NCBI GenBank assembly: GCA_001769855.1
Contig: MEPP01000001.1
Span: forward strand, 536,982 to 600,981
DNA length: 64,000 nucleotides
Direction of reading: 5' to 3'
Source: Bdellovibrionales bacterium GWA2_49_15
Lineage (GTDB): Bacteria; Bdellovibrionota; Bacteriovoracia; Bacteriovoracales; Bacteriovoracaceae
The position numbers and the translations under genes were made by a program. The notes beneath the pieces are model-generated. The model was not told where the DNA came from and searched no databases. It saw only the letters and a list, made by a program, of their open reading frames with translations. Shown one piece after another: positions 54,004 through 63,025 of the stretch (its first letter is position 1; every line of letters begins with the position of its first letter).

Positions 54004-57000
54004 TCAAATCAATATTAATACCACTTTTTGTTTTTTTTTATTCAAGCATGGCTTGGGCCGATCGCCTTACCTGGGTGCAAGAGTGCGAAACACCCCGCAA
54101 TCAGTATGAGGCGCAAACATATTATGTCATGAGACTTAATCTTTCGAGGCCCCAGGCCAGGTGTGAGGAGCTTTATGAAGCTCTCACTGAAAGGCCACTC
54201 ATTCGGTTACTAGGCAATTATCATCAAAGGCCGCTTGCGATTCGCCCGCTGCTTGAGTTTGGTGTCAAAGCTCTTCACCTTGATGCCTTCGCCTTGTCGG
54301 ACGAAGAGCAAATCGCGAATTTTAATGGCCTAACAGATCTGGCCCTGAATGTTGTTCATTTTAGAAGTAATACCCTATATCTTTCCACGCTCAAATCCTT
54401 AACAAAAATATGGATAAGGACCAGTTTTCCTTTCGGACCTTTGGAGAAGCTAAGGAACCTGTCTAACTTAACAACCATGGCAATAGATATACCTGAGTTG
54501 GTTGATATTTCATTCATTACACCTCAAGCATTTCCGAAACTCGCAAATCTCTTCCTGGATAGTTCCCCCGGAATGTCATCCCTGTCGGATTTTTCGCCGA
54601 TAAGTATGATGACCTCCCTGAAATACCTGAGCCTCGCCAATACCACCCCCAGAAGTTTTGATTTTCTTTCAAACCTGTCCAATTTAGAATCGTTGAATCT
54701 CACCTATACTAATATTTCTGATCTCTCTGTCCTTCGACGACTCACCAAGCTACAGATACTGAACCTGTCGAAGGGCCCGTTCAATACCAAAATCACGAAG
54801 CTGGCTCCCCTCGAAGATATGTTTTTCTTGCAACGACTCGATCTCTCCATGAACGATGTCAGCGATATTGTTCCCTTAATGAACATGGCCCATATGGAAA
54901 CTTTAAACATCTCGGGAAATAATCGCATCGACGATATTTCGGCCATTCGCTATATGAAGTATCTCAAAACTTTTACCTACAGATGCATCAACGGAACAAT
55001 TTTCGATAATGAGCAACAGCAGAAGGGAATGAACGACATCCCTTGTGAAAATCCCCCATTGCTAGATCTTTCACCCTTGCGCGATTTGGAATATCTGGAA
55101 TCTTTGACTCTTACTCATAATACCATCTACGACATTTCCCCGCTTTCTGGTTTAATAAATTTAAAAGAGCTGAATCTGCGGCAAAATCTCATTCGAGAGA
55201 TCAAACCTCTTTCCAATTTAAAAAAGTTAGAAACCATTCTCCTCGGAGACAATCTCGTCGAGGATCTGACTCCTCTTGCAGAATTACTTTCGCTAAAAGT
55301 TCTTGAAGTCGCCATGAACCCTATCAGGGACCTGAAGCCGGTACGTAATCTCAATAATCTTGCCACAGTCAATGTCATAGGAACAACAATCAAGAGTCTT
55401 GAGGGATTAGAATCCAAAAATAATCTCACTATCCTTTGGCTCGACCGGACCCAAATCAGCAATCTCTCTCCGCTGGAAAAAAATTCGGCGCTGGTAACAT
55501 TGAGTCTTGCAGCCACTCCAGTCGAAGACATTTCGGCACTTTCACAACTGGATAATCTTACTTATCTTACTCTTTCCGATACGAAGGTCCGCGACCTTTC
55601 GGCCATTGCCGACGCTCACCATCTGATGAGTCTGATGGCATCAAACCTGAAGTTAAACTCTTTGCCTCAACTCAATCTGCCGAACCTTCATACGATCGAC
55701 TTGTCCGGAACTCCTCTGGAGAATCTCTCGTCTTTGCAAAATCTTTCGCGAATCGCCTTAATTAAACTTTCTTCAACCGGATTGACGTCCTTGGAGGGAG
55801 CACAAAACTGGAAGGGATTGGTTTCCATTCACTTTGAAAATAATCATATCAGCGATTTATCTCCTCTGGCGGAGCTTCGGCCCGTCTTTATAGAAGGTAG
55901 ACATAATCAGATCGTAGACCTGACCCCTCTTGCCTCTCTTCACTCTCTTAGAGGTTTGGATTTATCCCATAACTTAATTTCCAGTGTTGCCCCCCTCTCA
56001 GGGCTTGTTAATCTTGGAGTCTGGGATATGACGACCGCCAGTAGCGGCAGCTTGGTTAAATCCTTTTTTAGCGGGCTCAAGCTAAATGGGAATAGCATTC
56101 AAGACATTTCACCATTGGTGGCGTTAAAAAGAATCAATCGCTTGGAACTCGAAGGCAATCAGCTTGAAGATCTTTCTGTGATTAAGAAAATCTCCGCCTT
56201 AGAAATGCTGAGTGTCGCGGGCAATAAGCTGACTGATCTTTCTCCCCTGGAAGGACACCCTTCACTCGTAATCCTTACCCTCGGGCATAACCCCATCACC
56301 TCACTCAGAACGATCAACACAATACCCAACCTAAAAGTCCTTTTTGTAAACAGCAGAAATGCCCAAGAATGGGATGATCTTTGCAAGATCTTAAATGAAA
56401 ATAAAACTATTTTTGATCTCAAGATTGATTCCTCACTTCCCGCCCCCTACCTTCTTTCTTATTTTGAATCCAACAAAAAACTTTTAAATTTTTCCATCTA
56501 CCAACTCCAATGGTTGCCTAAATACGGTTTTAAAGGTCCCGGCATAATTACTAAGCGAAACCAAAATTCTATTTCCCAGTATACAGGCGAAACCCTGAAT
56601 TATGTTTCCGATGGCAATGGCGTTTTAGAATATGTCCAAGGTAATATTAGAGATGTGGTTCAAGGAAACTTCCGCTTGGGAAAAATGCATGGAGCTGTCC
56701 TGGAATCGACCTTCACCCTTACCCCTCAAGGCGCCATTCCAGCCGCTCTGTTAAAAGGCCAAATTGATGAAGGTAGATTTATAGGAGAGGTTGAATGCCT
56801 TGCCCCGAGCGGAGAAACTATTGGTCGTGGATATTCGTTCCCTGCAAAAAAGGCCTTCTATGGCTTTATAAAAAAACAAACCAGCACCGGTTTTTTCTAT
56901 TTTCAGGGTTTGACAATTAATAGCATTTTTGTCGGAGAGATGAAGATTTATTATGATCAGGCGCTAACCAAGATTTTTAGAATCGCCCATTATAAGCACG

Positions 57001-57536
57001 GCAAGGCCCACGGTCCCGTACAGGAATACGCTGAAAATGGCACACTTATGCATGATGGAAGCTATCGCAATGATCGTAAACATGGACTTTTTCGCTATTA
57101 TTTTGAAGATGGCATGCTCAAGGAAGAAATAAACTACAAAACTGACATTCGTGATGGTCCTACTAAAATATATTATCCCAATGGCCAGATCAATTTGGAT
57201 GCAAGTTATAGCAATGATGTGCTCAACGGTCCGATGAAGATGTATACTCCCAACGGTCTCATTGCCTGGCAGGGCGAATTTGTGAACGGGGTTGTTCAGG
57301 GTCACGCCAAGGCGATGCTTTTCGAATGTGATTATGAGTATTATGAAGGCAGTTTTATGCGCAGCCGCCCGATCAGGGATAATGGAACTCACGGAGTTAT
57401 CACTGACTTCTCTGGCATTGCACGCCCTGGCAAATGGGCCGATGGAGCTTTCAACTTTGACGAAGGTGGCTCAGTTGATAGTTGCAAGGTATCCAGCGAA
57501 CTTCCAGGCCCTGTGAAAATTTTCAATTTCTTGTAA
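54000..57536 (+). CDS. giant secreted LRR protein with C-terminal MORN/YwqK-type repeats
   Basis: 1178 residues. After a signal peptide (SILIPLFVFFYSSMAWA), residues ~90-790 hold more than twenty leucine-rich repeats of ~22 residues in the SDS22/internalin style (for example LSGLINLKELNLRQNLIREI, LDNLTYLTLSDTKVRDLSAI). Residues ~870-1130 carry MORN-like repeats (AHGPVQEYAENGTLMHDGSY, KHGLFRYYFEDGMLKEEINY, DGPTKIYYPNGQINLDASY). LRRs bind protein ligands; secreted MORN/YwqK repeats are usually associated with surfaces. Translationally coupled to the caspase-fold gene. Confidence 0.88.
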   Translation: MIKSILIPLFVFFYSSMAWADRLTWVQECETPRNQYEAQTYYVMRLNLSRPQARCEELYEALTERPLIRLLGNYHQRPLAIRPLLEFGVKALHLDAFALSDEEQIANFNGLTDLALNVVHFRSNTLYLSTLKSLTKIWIRTSFPFGPLEKLRNLSNLTTMAIDIPELVDISFITPQAFPKLANLFLDSSPGMSSLSDFSPISMMTSLKYLSLANTTPRSFDFLSNLSNLESLNLTYTNISDLSVLRRLTKLQILNLSKGPFNTKITKLAPLEDMFFLQRLDLSMNDVSDIVPLMNMAHMETLNISGNNRIDDISAIRYMKYLKTFTYRCINGTIFDNEQQQKGMNDIPCENPPLLDLSPLRDLEYLESLTLTHNTIYDISPLSGLINLKELNLRQNLIREIKPLSNLKKLETILLGDNLVEDLTPLAELLSLKVLEVAMNPIRDLKPVRNLNNLATVNVIGTTIKSLEGLESKNNLTILWLDRTQISNLSPLEKNSALVTLSLAATPVEDISALSQLDNLTYLTLSDTKVRDLSAIADAHHLMSLMASNLKLNSLPQLNLPNLHTIDLSGTPLENLSSLQNLSRIALIKLSSTGLTSLEGAQNWKGLVSIHFENNHISDLSPLAELRPVFIEGRHNQIVDLTPLASLHSLRGLDLSHNLISSVAPLSGLVNLGVWDMTTASSGSLVKSFFSGLKLNGNSIQDISPLVALKRINRLELEGNQLEDLSVIKKISALEMLSVAGNKLTDLSPLEGHPSLVILTLGHNPITSLRTINTIPNLKVLFVNSRNAQEWDDLCKILNENKTIFDLKIDSSLPAPYLLSYFESNKKLLNFSIYQLQWLPKYGFKGPGIITKRNQNSISQYTGETLNYVSDGNGVLEYVQGNIRDVVQGNFRLGKMHGAVLESTFTLTPQGAIPAALLKGQIDEGRFIGEVECLAPSGETIGRGYSFPAKKAFYGFIKKQTSTGFFYFQGLTINSIFVGEMKIYYDQALTKIFRIAHYKHGKAHGPVQEYAENGTLMHDGSYRNDRKHGLFRYYFEDGMLKEEINYKTDIRDGPTKIYYPNGQINLDASYSNDVLNGPMKMYTPNGLIAWQGEFVNGVVQGHAKAMLFECDYEYYEGSFMRSRPIRDNGTHGVITDFSGIARPGKWADGAFNFDEGGSVDSCKVSSELPGPVKIFNFL

Positions 57537-57538
57537 CA

Positions 57539-59692
57539 CTAAAAAATGTAACTCAACCCGGCCGTAAACTGCTGCGAGACGTATTTATAGGCCTCAATCG
57601 GAGAAGTCTGTTTTAAAAGCTCATAGCCGAATTGGACGGAAAAATTATTTCCAAAATTCTTGGTCAGCATGGTCCCCATAAAATAATTATTCTCTTTCTC
57701 GCGTTTTTCGTTTGTCCCGGTGTCGTACAACATTCTGAGTCCTACCCAGTACTCGAAATTCATATTCCATTTCAACGTGGTGGTGAAAAAATTTAACTTA
57801 GTCGCCCAGTTGTGAGTATCGCCGTAGCGCTCTTGCAGAATCTTGTTCCAATTAAAAAGTAGTCGAATAAACTGAGTATCGCTGGCAGACAAGATTTCGG
57901 AAATATCCAGCTGATGTCTCTTCCCTTTCCCATCAAACGGGCCATCGTATTTTTCAAAATGGTAGCCTAAGGTGGTTGAAAATTTCTTCTGCCCCAGCAG
58001 TAACTTATTAAACCCGAAGCGCCACGAATCTTCATGAGTTAAATAATTGTCTTTAACTTGAGTTGATTTTCTATTTTTCCCTTTTTCGACGCTAAAAAAG
58101 GTTTGATATTTCATTTCTTTAACCACCGTGCTGTAACCAAAATCACTTCCGGTATACAAGGTCTGCTGATTAAATACATTGAGATTAACATTGTCCCCAA
58201 ATAGATAAGTCTTTCTAAATTCCAGATGGGGCCGCACGAAAAAGTTGGTGTAGAAACTTTTTTGAAATTTCAGATCAAGATTAGTCTTAGAGGCAACGGC
58301 ACCATGACGCTCGATAGTGCGATCAAACATATTGTACTTGTCTGCATTCAGATGGCTTTGCTCAAAGGTTTGAACAAATTTTATTTTTAATAATTTTATG
58401 ACCGGCGTTTTTTCCTTAAGGTCACTGATTCTGGTCAGAAAAATATCATGCACGACTGAGTTCAAGGAATTGGCCACGGTATTGAGCACTGTCGATGAGG
58501 TATTTTCCGCCAAAGCCAGGGTCGCCCCCACCCCATCCCCTACCAATCCAACCCCTTTTCCCACGGTATCTCCGACAATTCCTGTATTATCCCTGATGGT
58601 GGTGGCGGATTTTTTCAGCACATCCAATCCCTTGCTTCCCACATTGGTAACGGTATTGGCGATGGGCGTGACCAGCTTGTCATTGACCGTGCTAGTAATG
58701 GCATGAAAGCCTTTCTGCATGATATCCGTGGTGAACATAAATCCTTTTAATGGGTGCAGGATGAGACCGGGAGGTGCCACGTATTCACCGGATTCCTCGT
58801 CAATTCCGCCAAATTCGATTGGAGGATAATAGACATTATTGGCGGCATCGAAGTCACTGTTGTCCGGAGGACGAACATAAATTCCGGTTTTTAAATCCAG
58901 ATAACCACCACTTTTTATGGTGGGATTGGCCCTAACTTTGTCCTCAAAATACTCATCGTCGATGAATTTTTTTGGAACGGGGATAAGATTGCTGTCTTTT
59001 GCGCCAAGCTCGCTTGCGCCCATGGATTTGGATTCCTTGGCCCGTGTTACCTTCTGACCAGTGCCCTCTTTTAACTCAGAGTTGCTCTTCAGAATTTCAA
59101 ACTGAATGGGTGAAATTTTTATGGGATCGGTGGCCTTGGCATCTTCGGTAAACACGCCTGAGATATGTCCCTGCGGAATGTGGACTTTTTCGCTGTTCTC
59201 AAATTCCTCCAGGGTCATCTCCCGATCAGTGGCATGCTCGACAAAATCCACCTTGCCTTCATAGGCCAAGATGGTGGAGATATGATTGTCAGGATTATAG
59301 ATGAAATGAAAGTCGGTACCCCTGACTCCCAGAGCGGCGTTTGGCGTCTTGATCACGGACTTGTACTTTTCACTCTCGTCTTTTTTAAAGGTGGCGCGAA
59401 TCTGTCCCTTTAATAAGTTGATGGACGAAATTTCGGCACTGTCACTCTTCGCAAGCTGAATGGAACTCTCTGGACCCAGCGAAATAACGCCGCCGTTTCG
59501 ATCCGCAATTTTGACAAAACTTTTCTTTGAGGTGGTAATAACCTGGTTAATGCTTAACTCGTCTTTAATTTTCAATATCCGACCATCGGGTTCGAGTTTT
59601 GCCTCACCACGCAGGTTTTCGACGGTAAACTCGGATGAGTCGACTTGAAATGAGAACAATCCTAAGAGACAAAGATATTTAAACGTCTGCAT
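57539..59692 (-). CDS. FecR-domain protein with long linker and C-terminal outer-membrane beta-barrel
   Basis: 717 residues. Signal peptide, then a FecR domain (residues ~25-150; VITTSKKSFVKIADRNGGVI, IKTPNAALGVRGTDFHF). A helical, Gly/Val-rich linker of near-repeats follows at ~345-420 (NTGIVGDTVGKGVGLVGDGV). The last ~280 residues alternate polar and aromatic residues and end in AGLSYIF, the C-terminal Phe signature of barrel proteins. It ends 2 bp from the LRR gene's end. AGAGGTG precedes its ATG. Confidence 0.8.
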   Translation of the reverse strand: MQTFKYLCLLGLFSFQVDSSEFTVENLRGEAKLEPDGRILKIKDELSINQVITTSKKSFVKIADRNGGVISLGPESSIQLAKSDSAEISSINLLKGQIRATFKKDESEKYKSVIKTPNAALGVRGTDFHFIYNPDNHISTILAYEGKVDFVEHATDREMTLEEFENSEKVHIPQGHISGVFTEDAKATDPIKISPIQFEILKSNSELKEGTGQKVTRAKESKSMGASELGAKDSNLIPVPKKFIDDEYFEDKVRANPTIKSGGYLDLKTGIYVRPPDNSDFDAANNVYYPPIEFGGIDEESGEYVAPPGLILHPLKGFMFTTDIMQKGFHAITSTVNDKLVTPIANTVTNVGSKGLDVLKKSATTIRDNTGIVGDTVGKGVGLVGDGVGATLALAENTSSTVLNTVANSLNSVVHDIFLTRISDLKEKTPVIKLLKIKFVQTFEQSHLNADKYNMFDRTIERHGAVASKTNLDLKFQKSFYTNFFVRPHLEFRKTYLFGDNVNLNVFNQQTLYTGSDFGYSTVVKEMKYQTFFSVEKGKNRKSTQVKDNYLTHEDSWRFGFNKLLLGQKKFSTTLGYHFEKYDGPFDGKGKRHQLDISEILSASDTQFIRLLFNWNKILQERYGDTHNWATKLNFFTTTLKWNMNFEYWVGLRMLYDTGTNEKREKENNYFMGTMLTKNFGNNFSVQFGYELLKQTSPIEAYKYVSQQFTAGLSYIF

Positions 59693-59715
59693 TGTTGCAC
59701 CTCTTGAACATTCCT

Positions 59716-59721
59716 ATTATA
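59716..59721 (-). promoter_or_regulatory. candidate -10 box for the FecR-barrel gene
   Basis: A perfect TATAAT on the minus strand, inside the small palindrome TCCTAT-T-ATAGGA, lies 23 bp before the ATG. No convincing -35 was found. Confidence 0.4.
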
Positions 59722-59789
59722 GGATAGGATCATGTTTGTTAGGATTTAATTTGTGCCGACAACGCAACGCTTCTCATCAGTGAGGCCTT

Positions 59790-60425
59790 ATGAAAAAATT
59801 CAAAGAAATATCTTTAGGGAGCTGGGGCCGGCGTGCCCATTACGAATTTTTTATGGAGAATTTTCAATTTCCCCATACCACCATTACCGCGCCGATGGAT
59901 GTGACAAATCTTGTGGGATTTTGCAAGGAGAAAAAACTCACGCTCTTTAATACCACCGTCTTTATAATTTCAAAATGCGTCAATGAGATCCCTGAATTTC
60001 GCCAGCGATTGCGGCCGGAGACGGTGTTGGAATGGGAAAAGGTTCACCCTTCTTATACCATCATGGGAAATGATCATCGATTTCTCTTTTGTGACGTGGA
60101 ATTTTCCGATGATTTGCACACCTTCCATGAGCGTTCGGTGGAAACCGCCCGCAAGCTAAAGGAAGGTTCATTTCAAGATGACTTTAATAAAGACGACAAT
60201 CGGATCTTTTTAAGCTGTCTGCCTTGGATTTCTTTTACCCAGATGAGTCATCCCATCCATAGTGCCAGGCTGGACGCGACACCTCGAATCTCCTGGGGCA
60301 AGGTCACCCAGCAGGGAGAAAGATACAGCATGCCTCTTAATATGCAGGCCCACCATGCGTTGGTAGACGGTTATCACTTAGGCCTGGCGTTTGAGGGTTT
60401 TCAAAAGAATATTGAGGCCCTTTAA
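59790..60425 (+). CDS. chloramphenicol acetyltransferase-family protein
   Basis: 211 residues, the size of CAT. The catalytic motif is QAHHALVDGYHLGLA with His189 as the base, and Asp193 in the HHxxxDG pattern. R-HYEFFMENFQFPHTTITAPMDVT and NEIPEFRQRL-P are the N-terminal CAT features. It uses acetyl-CoA on a small hydroxylated substrate. Whether it confers chloramphenicol resistance cannot be told, since the family includes many non-resistance homologues. GAGG lies 6 bp ahead of ATG. Confidence 0.88.
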   Translation: MKKFKEISLGSWGRRAHYEFFMENFQFPHTTITAPMDVTNLVGFCKEKKLTLFNTTVFIISKCVNEIPEFRQRLRPETVLEWEKVHPSYTIMGNDHRFLFCDVEFSDDLHTFHERSVETARKLKEGSFQDDFNKDDNRIFLSCLPWISFTQMSHPIHSARLDATPRISWGKVTQQGERYSMPLNMQAHHALVDGYHLGLAFEGFQKNIEAL

Positions 60426-60429
60426 GGAT

Positions 60430-61296
60430 TTAAAAGGCCGTCCAGTACAACGCCGTTCCCAGAACGTAATTTTTTTCCCAATTCTCTTTGAATGTCTGGT
60501 GGTCATTGGAGGTGAGGAACTCCGTCTCGGCGTAGCCCTCAATCAGAAACTGTCGATTAATGAGATACATGAGGCCGGGATGCGCGGTCACGTGGTCAGT
60601 GCTCTTGGGAGAAAAGGAAGATGTGCGATAGCTATAATAATCTCCGTTGCGGGTTTTATGCTGATACTTCAAAGTCGTGGAAAGAAACAAGGATCGGGTT
60701 AAAACATAGGTGGGAGTGAGATAGAGTCTGGTCTCGCGCTTTAAGGTCGAGGCCCTGTCATTGGTGACATTGTTAAAGTGATGGCGCGCTTTAAATTCGG
60801 TTAAAAAAGAGTCGGTCAAATACTTCGTGAAGATTAGCTGTGGGATGAAGGCCCCATCAAAGCCGTACAGCGTTTTCGTTTCTGAATCAATAAGCTGGTA
60901 ATATTTCAGCTCCGCTTCAAGCCTTACGCCATGGTCAGATTCATTGAGAAGATTTTTGCGACGATACATGAGCTCAACCAGATCCCCCCTAAGCTGATCT
61001 TCCGCAGCAGGGTCATCCTGCGCAATATAAAGTGCAGAAGAAAAAAGCCGAAGCTCATCATCGGGGGCCAGTGAATACAAGGCCGAGACATCGAGCTTGT
61101 TATAGGTTCCATTGACTTCGGAGGTATTATTGTCCTTAGTTTGCTCACTCGCCAGCACAAATTCCAAAGTTAGTTTTTTAGCATTCCCATTCCCATTCCC
61201 ATGATCAAGCGAGGCGGTTGAGGTATTCGCCAGGGCCGAATTCTCGGCAAGCGAAAAGGCCAGGAAGTTCCACAAGATTACGGCAATTTTCTTCAT
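60430..61296 (-). CDS. outer-membrane beta-barrel protein, unknown function
   Basis: 288 residues. Signal peptide KIAVILWNFLAFSLAENSALA, a GNGNGN-containing spacer, then about twelve alternating strands (KLTLEFVLASEQ, GTYNKLDVSALYSL, RETRLYLTPTYVL, SLFLSTTLKYQH) and a final aromatic residue (LGTALYWTAF), the normal barrel ending. The DNA for the spacer is a short GGGAAT tandem repeat (61189-61201 region). A transport or structural role is likely. Confidence 0.78.
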   Translation of the reverse strand: MKKIAVILWNFLAFSLAENSALANTSTASLDHGNGNGNAKKLTLEFVLASEQTKDNNTSEVNGTYNKLDVSALYSLAPDDELRLFSSALYIAQDDPAAEDQLRGDLVELMYRRKNLLNESDHGVRLEAELKYYQLIDSETKTLYGFDGAFIPQLIFTKYLTDSFLTEFKARHHFNNVTNDRASTLKRETRLYLTPTYVLTRSLFLSTTLKYQHKTRNGDYYSYRTSSFSPKSTDHVTAHPGLMYLINRQFLIEGYAETEFLTSNDHQTFKENWEKNYVLGTALYWTAF

Positions 61297-61367
61297 GCTT
61301 AAGCTCTTTGGTTATTGTAGAGGAATAAAGTAATTAGCATGCTAGAAGTAGCAGGTCCATGAATAAA

Positions 61368-62321
61368 CTAAACCGACAATATCTTTGATCTTAATTCGAT
61401 TAATTTCGCATACTTTTCTTTCATTTTCGCTGTCAAAAAGCTTTTTTTAATAGTTTCTTTCATTTCAGGAATAGGTTTTAAAACTCTTATAAAACTTTTT
61501 TCCAAGGCCTTCCCTTCTATCCTCATGTTTTTGCCAAGAGCTTCGAAATCATCTTTTTTGAGTCTGGCCTTTTTACCGTTGATTGCAAGGGCCATTTCTT
61601 CTTTGTCTTCAGGTAATAATAACTTAGTTGCAAGTAAATCATAAAAAGGGGTAAGGCCGATTTCATCTGCTTCATTTCTCATCAAAGAAAAGCTTTTCAA
61701 ATGCATATCAGAGTTACCAGTCACGAATGAAAATAAAATTAAATCAAAAAATCTTCCCGCATCTAAACCTGAAGAAGTCGAGTACTTTAAGATTATCTTT
61801 CCGGCCTTTTCAGTTGATGAGTTATATTTAGACTCTGTCAAAAGTTCACTGAGCTGACAGAAATCTTCTACCGCAACTTTTTTCCCCTTTTTGGGCCGAT
61901 CGAATCTTTTTGTAACATAAGCAAGCTCACCTGATTTAAGTTTTATAAGACCGTGTTTGGCAACGTTTAATCCACAGATCGCTGCCATGTGCATGGTCAC
62001 ATCTTCGACAACTGACATCTCGGGAAACTGTTTTGTCGGTGGCTTTAAAATAAAATTTCCCCACAGATCAACGGTCATCAATCTATGCGTCGGGTTGTTT
62101 TCAGCCTTCTTCAAATGAAGTGAGATTTTCGGCTGAACACCCGTTAATCCCAAGTGCTGGGTTAGTGATTTTAGGGCCAGCGCTTCAAGTTCATTGGCAC
62201 CGAAGTCAACTTCTGGCGGAACTTCTGTTGCAAAAAGTTTTTTACAACAAGAGGTATGATAATGCCCTGGCAATTCTTTTTCCAAGACTTCATAACATCC
62301 AAGGCATCGCAAGACAGTCAT
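61368..62321 (-). CDS. hipT: HipT/HipA-family Ser/Thr kinase toxin with N-terminal zinc-finger-like motif
   Basis: About 317 residues. Kinase markers: the loop GLTGVQPKISLHL, LWGNFILKPPTKQFPEM (ATP Lys), GNSDMHLKSFSL (catalytic Asp, with Asn and Lys) and GLTPFYDLLATKL (metal Asp). In the E. coli HipT loop I recall SISGYQPKL; here SIS is replaced by GLT. The first 40 residues carry RCLGCYEVL and HYHTSCCKKLF, a CxxC...HxxxCC pattern absent from E. coli HipT. Start at 62321 overlaps hipS by 4 bp. HipT toxins phosphorylate an essential tRNA synthetase. Confidence 0.85.
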   Translation of the reverse strand: MTVLRCLGCYEVLEKELPGHYHTSCCKKLFATEVPPEVDFGANELEALALKSLTQHLGLTGVQPKISLHLKKAENNPTHRLMTVDLWGNFILKPPTKQFPEMSVVEDVTMHMAAICGLNVAKHGLIKLKSGELAYVTKRFDRPKKGKKVAVEDFCQLSELLTESKYNSSTEKAGKIILKYSTSSGLDAGRFFDLILFSFVTGNSDMHLKSFSLMRNEADEIGLTPFYDLLATKLLLPEDKEEMALAINGKKARLKKDDFEALGKNMRIEGKALEKSFIRVLKPIPEMKETIKKSFLTAKMKEKYAKLIELRSKILSV

Positions 62322-62653
62322 ACTACGTCCTTGGAAGTGGCGGAAACGACACTGACATTCCCGATGCAATCCTTGCAGGCCAGCAGTAAAAGACTCATCC
62401 TGTCGCGCGGGTTAATTTTCCAATTGCCCTCGATGATATTCAGCAGCCATCCCTCAGGAATCAAACCGTCAAAAAATGGAAACATCGTTTTTTGTTCAAA
62501 GGCATTTTTTCGCAAGGGAAGCGTGAGACTCACAGGCCTTGCATTCCCGCGAGCTAAATAAGCATCATCGTATTTAAAAATGAACAACTCTTCCCTCTGC
62601 TCGATAATCCCTGCAAAAATATCATCAACAAAAACCTTTCCCCTTTTGATCAT
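62318..62653 (-). CDS. hipS: HipS-type partner (HipA N-terminal subdomain-like)
   Basis: 111 residues. GKVFVDDIFAGIIEQRE-ELFIFKYDDAYLAR and RPVSLTLPLRK...FFDGLIPEGWLL match the N-terminal subdomain 1 found fused in HipA. As a separate gene between hipB and the kinase it marks the HipBST type, where HipS is the direct antitoxin. Overlaps by 4 bp with both neighbours. Confidence 0.85.
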   Translation of the reverse strand: MIKRGKVFVDDIFAGIIEQREELFIFKYDDAYLARGNARPVSLTLPLRKNAFEQKTMFPFFDGLIPEGWLLNIIEGNWKINPRDRMSLLLLACKDCIGNVSVVSATSKDVV

Positions 62654-62859
62654 TCAATTTCCCTCTTCAAGGGGACTGGACCAAGGGTGTGCCCGAATAA
62701 TCTTAGAACTGCATTCACTTTATCCAGTCTTAAGGTTTCCTTATTCGATTCAAGTTCTCGAATAAATCTGAGTCCCACTCCCGCCCTCTCGGCAAGCTCC
62801 GGCTGTGTGAGCTTGGCCTGTTTGCGTTTCGTTTTGACGAATTCTGCAATTTCCTTCAT
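62650..62859 (-). CDS. hipB: HipB-type helix-turn-helix regulator
   Basis: About 69 residues. An XRE HTH fills the protein (TKRKQAKLTQPELAERAGVG and FIRELESNKETLRLDKVNAV). The ATG at 62859 is preferred because it starts at the usual first helix and sits at the expected transcription start; the longer frame from 62904 adds 15 residues that run across the operator. It should bind the three operator copies upstream and repress the operon with HipS and HipT. Confidence 0.82.
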   Translation of the reverse strand: MKEIAEFVKTKRKQAKLTQPELAERAGVGLRFIRELESNKETLRLDKVNAVLRLFGHTLGPVPLKREIE

Positions 62860-62866
62860 ATTTATT

Positions 62867-62894
62867 ATTATACCCGATGGGGTATATAAATCAA
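62867..62894 (-). promoter_or_regulatory. hipBST promoter with leaderless start
   Basis: On the minus strand TTGATT (62894-62889), 16 bp, perfect TATAAT (62872-62867), then 7 nt to ATG at 62859. Transcription should begin at or next to the A of the start codon. No Shine-Dalgarno is present. The first operator overlaps the -10. Confidence 0.65.
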
Positions 62895-62966
62895 TGTTTT
62901 GCATTTTTTATACCCTTTCTGGTATTATAATGACAAAATCGCTCTATATCGTACCCGTACGGGTAT
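62869..62966. promoter_or_regulatory. three phased palindromic operators of the hipBST operon
   Basis: Three copies of one 16-bp palindrome: ATACCC-GATG-GGGTAT (62870-62885; extends to 7-bp arms), ATACCC-TTTC-TGGTAT (62910-62925, one mismatch) and GTACCC-GTAC-GGGTAT (62951-62966; inner 14 bp perfect). Centres are 40 and 41 bp apart, four helical turns, so all face the same side of the helix. This suits cooperative binding by HipB dimers. Confidence 0.75.
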
Positions 62967-63025
62967 AATAATCACGCCTTCTGCTGGACAGCCTTTCATG
63001 TTACATTTCAATAAAGTCAGAATTT

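Noticed and set aside
62869..62966. CRISPR-like repeat array
   Set aside because: The three repeats are 16-bp palindromes with spacing set by helical phasing and lie at a promoter; there are no cas genes and the copies are not identical direct repeats.
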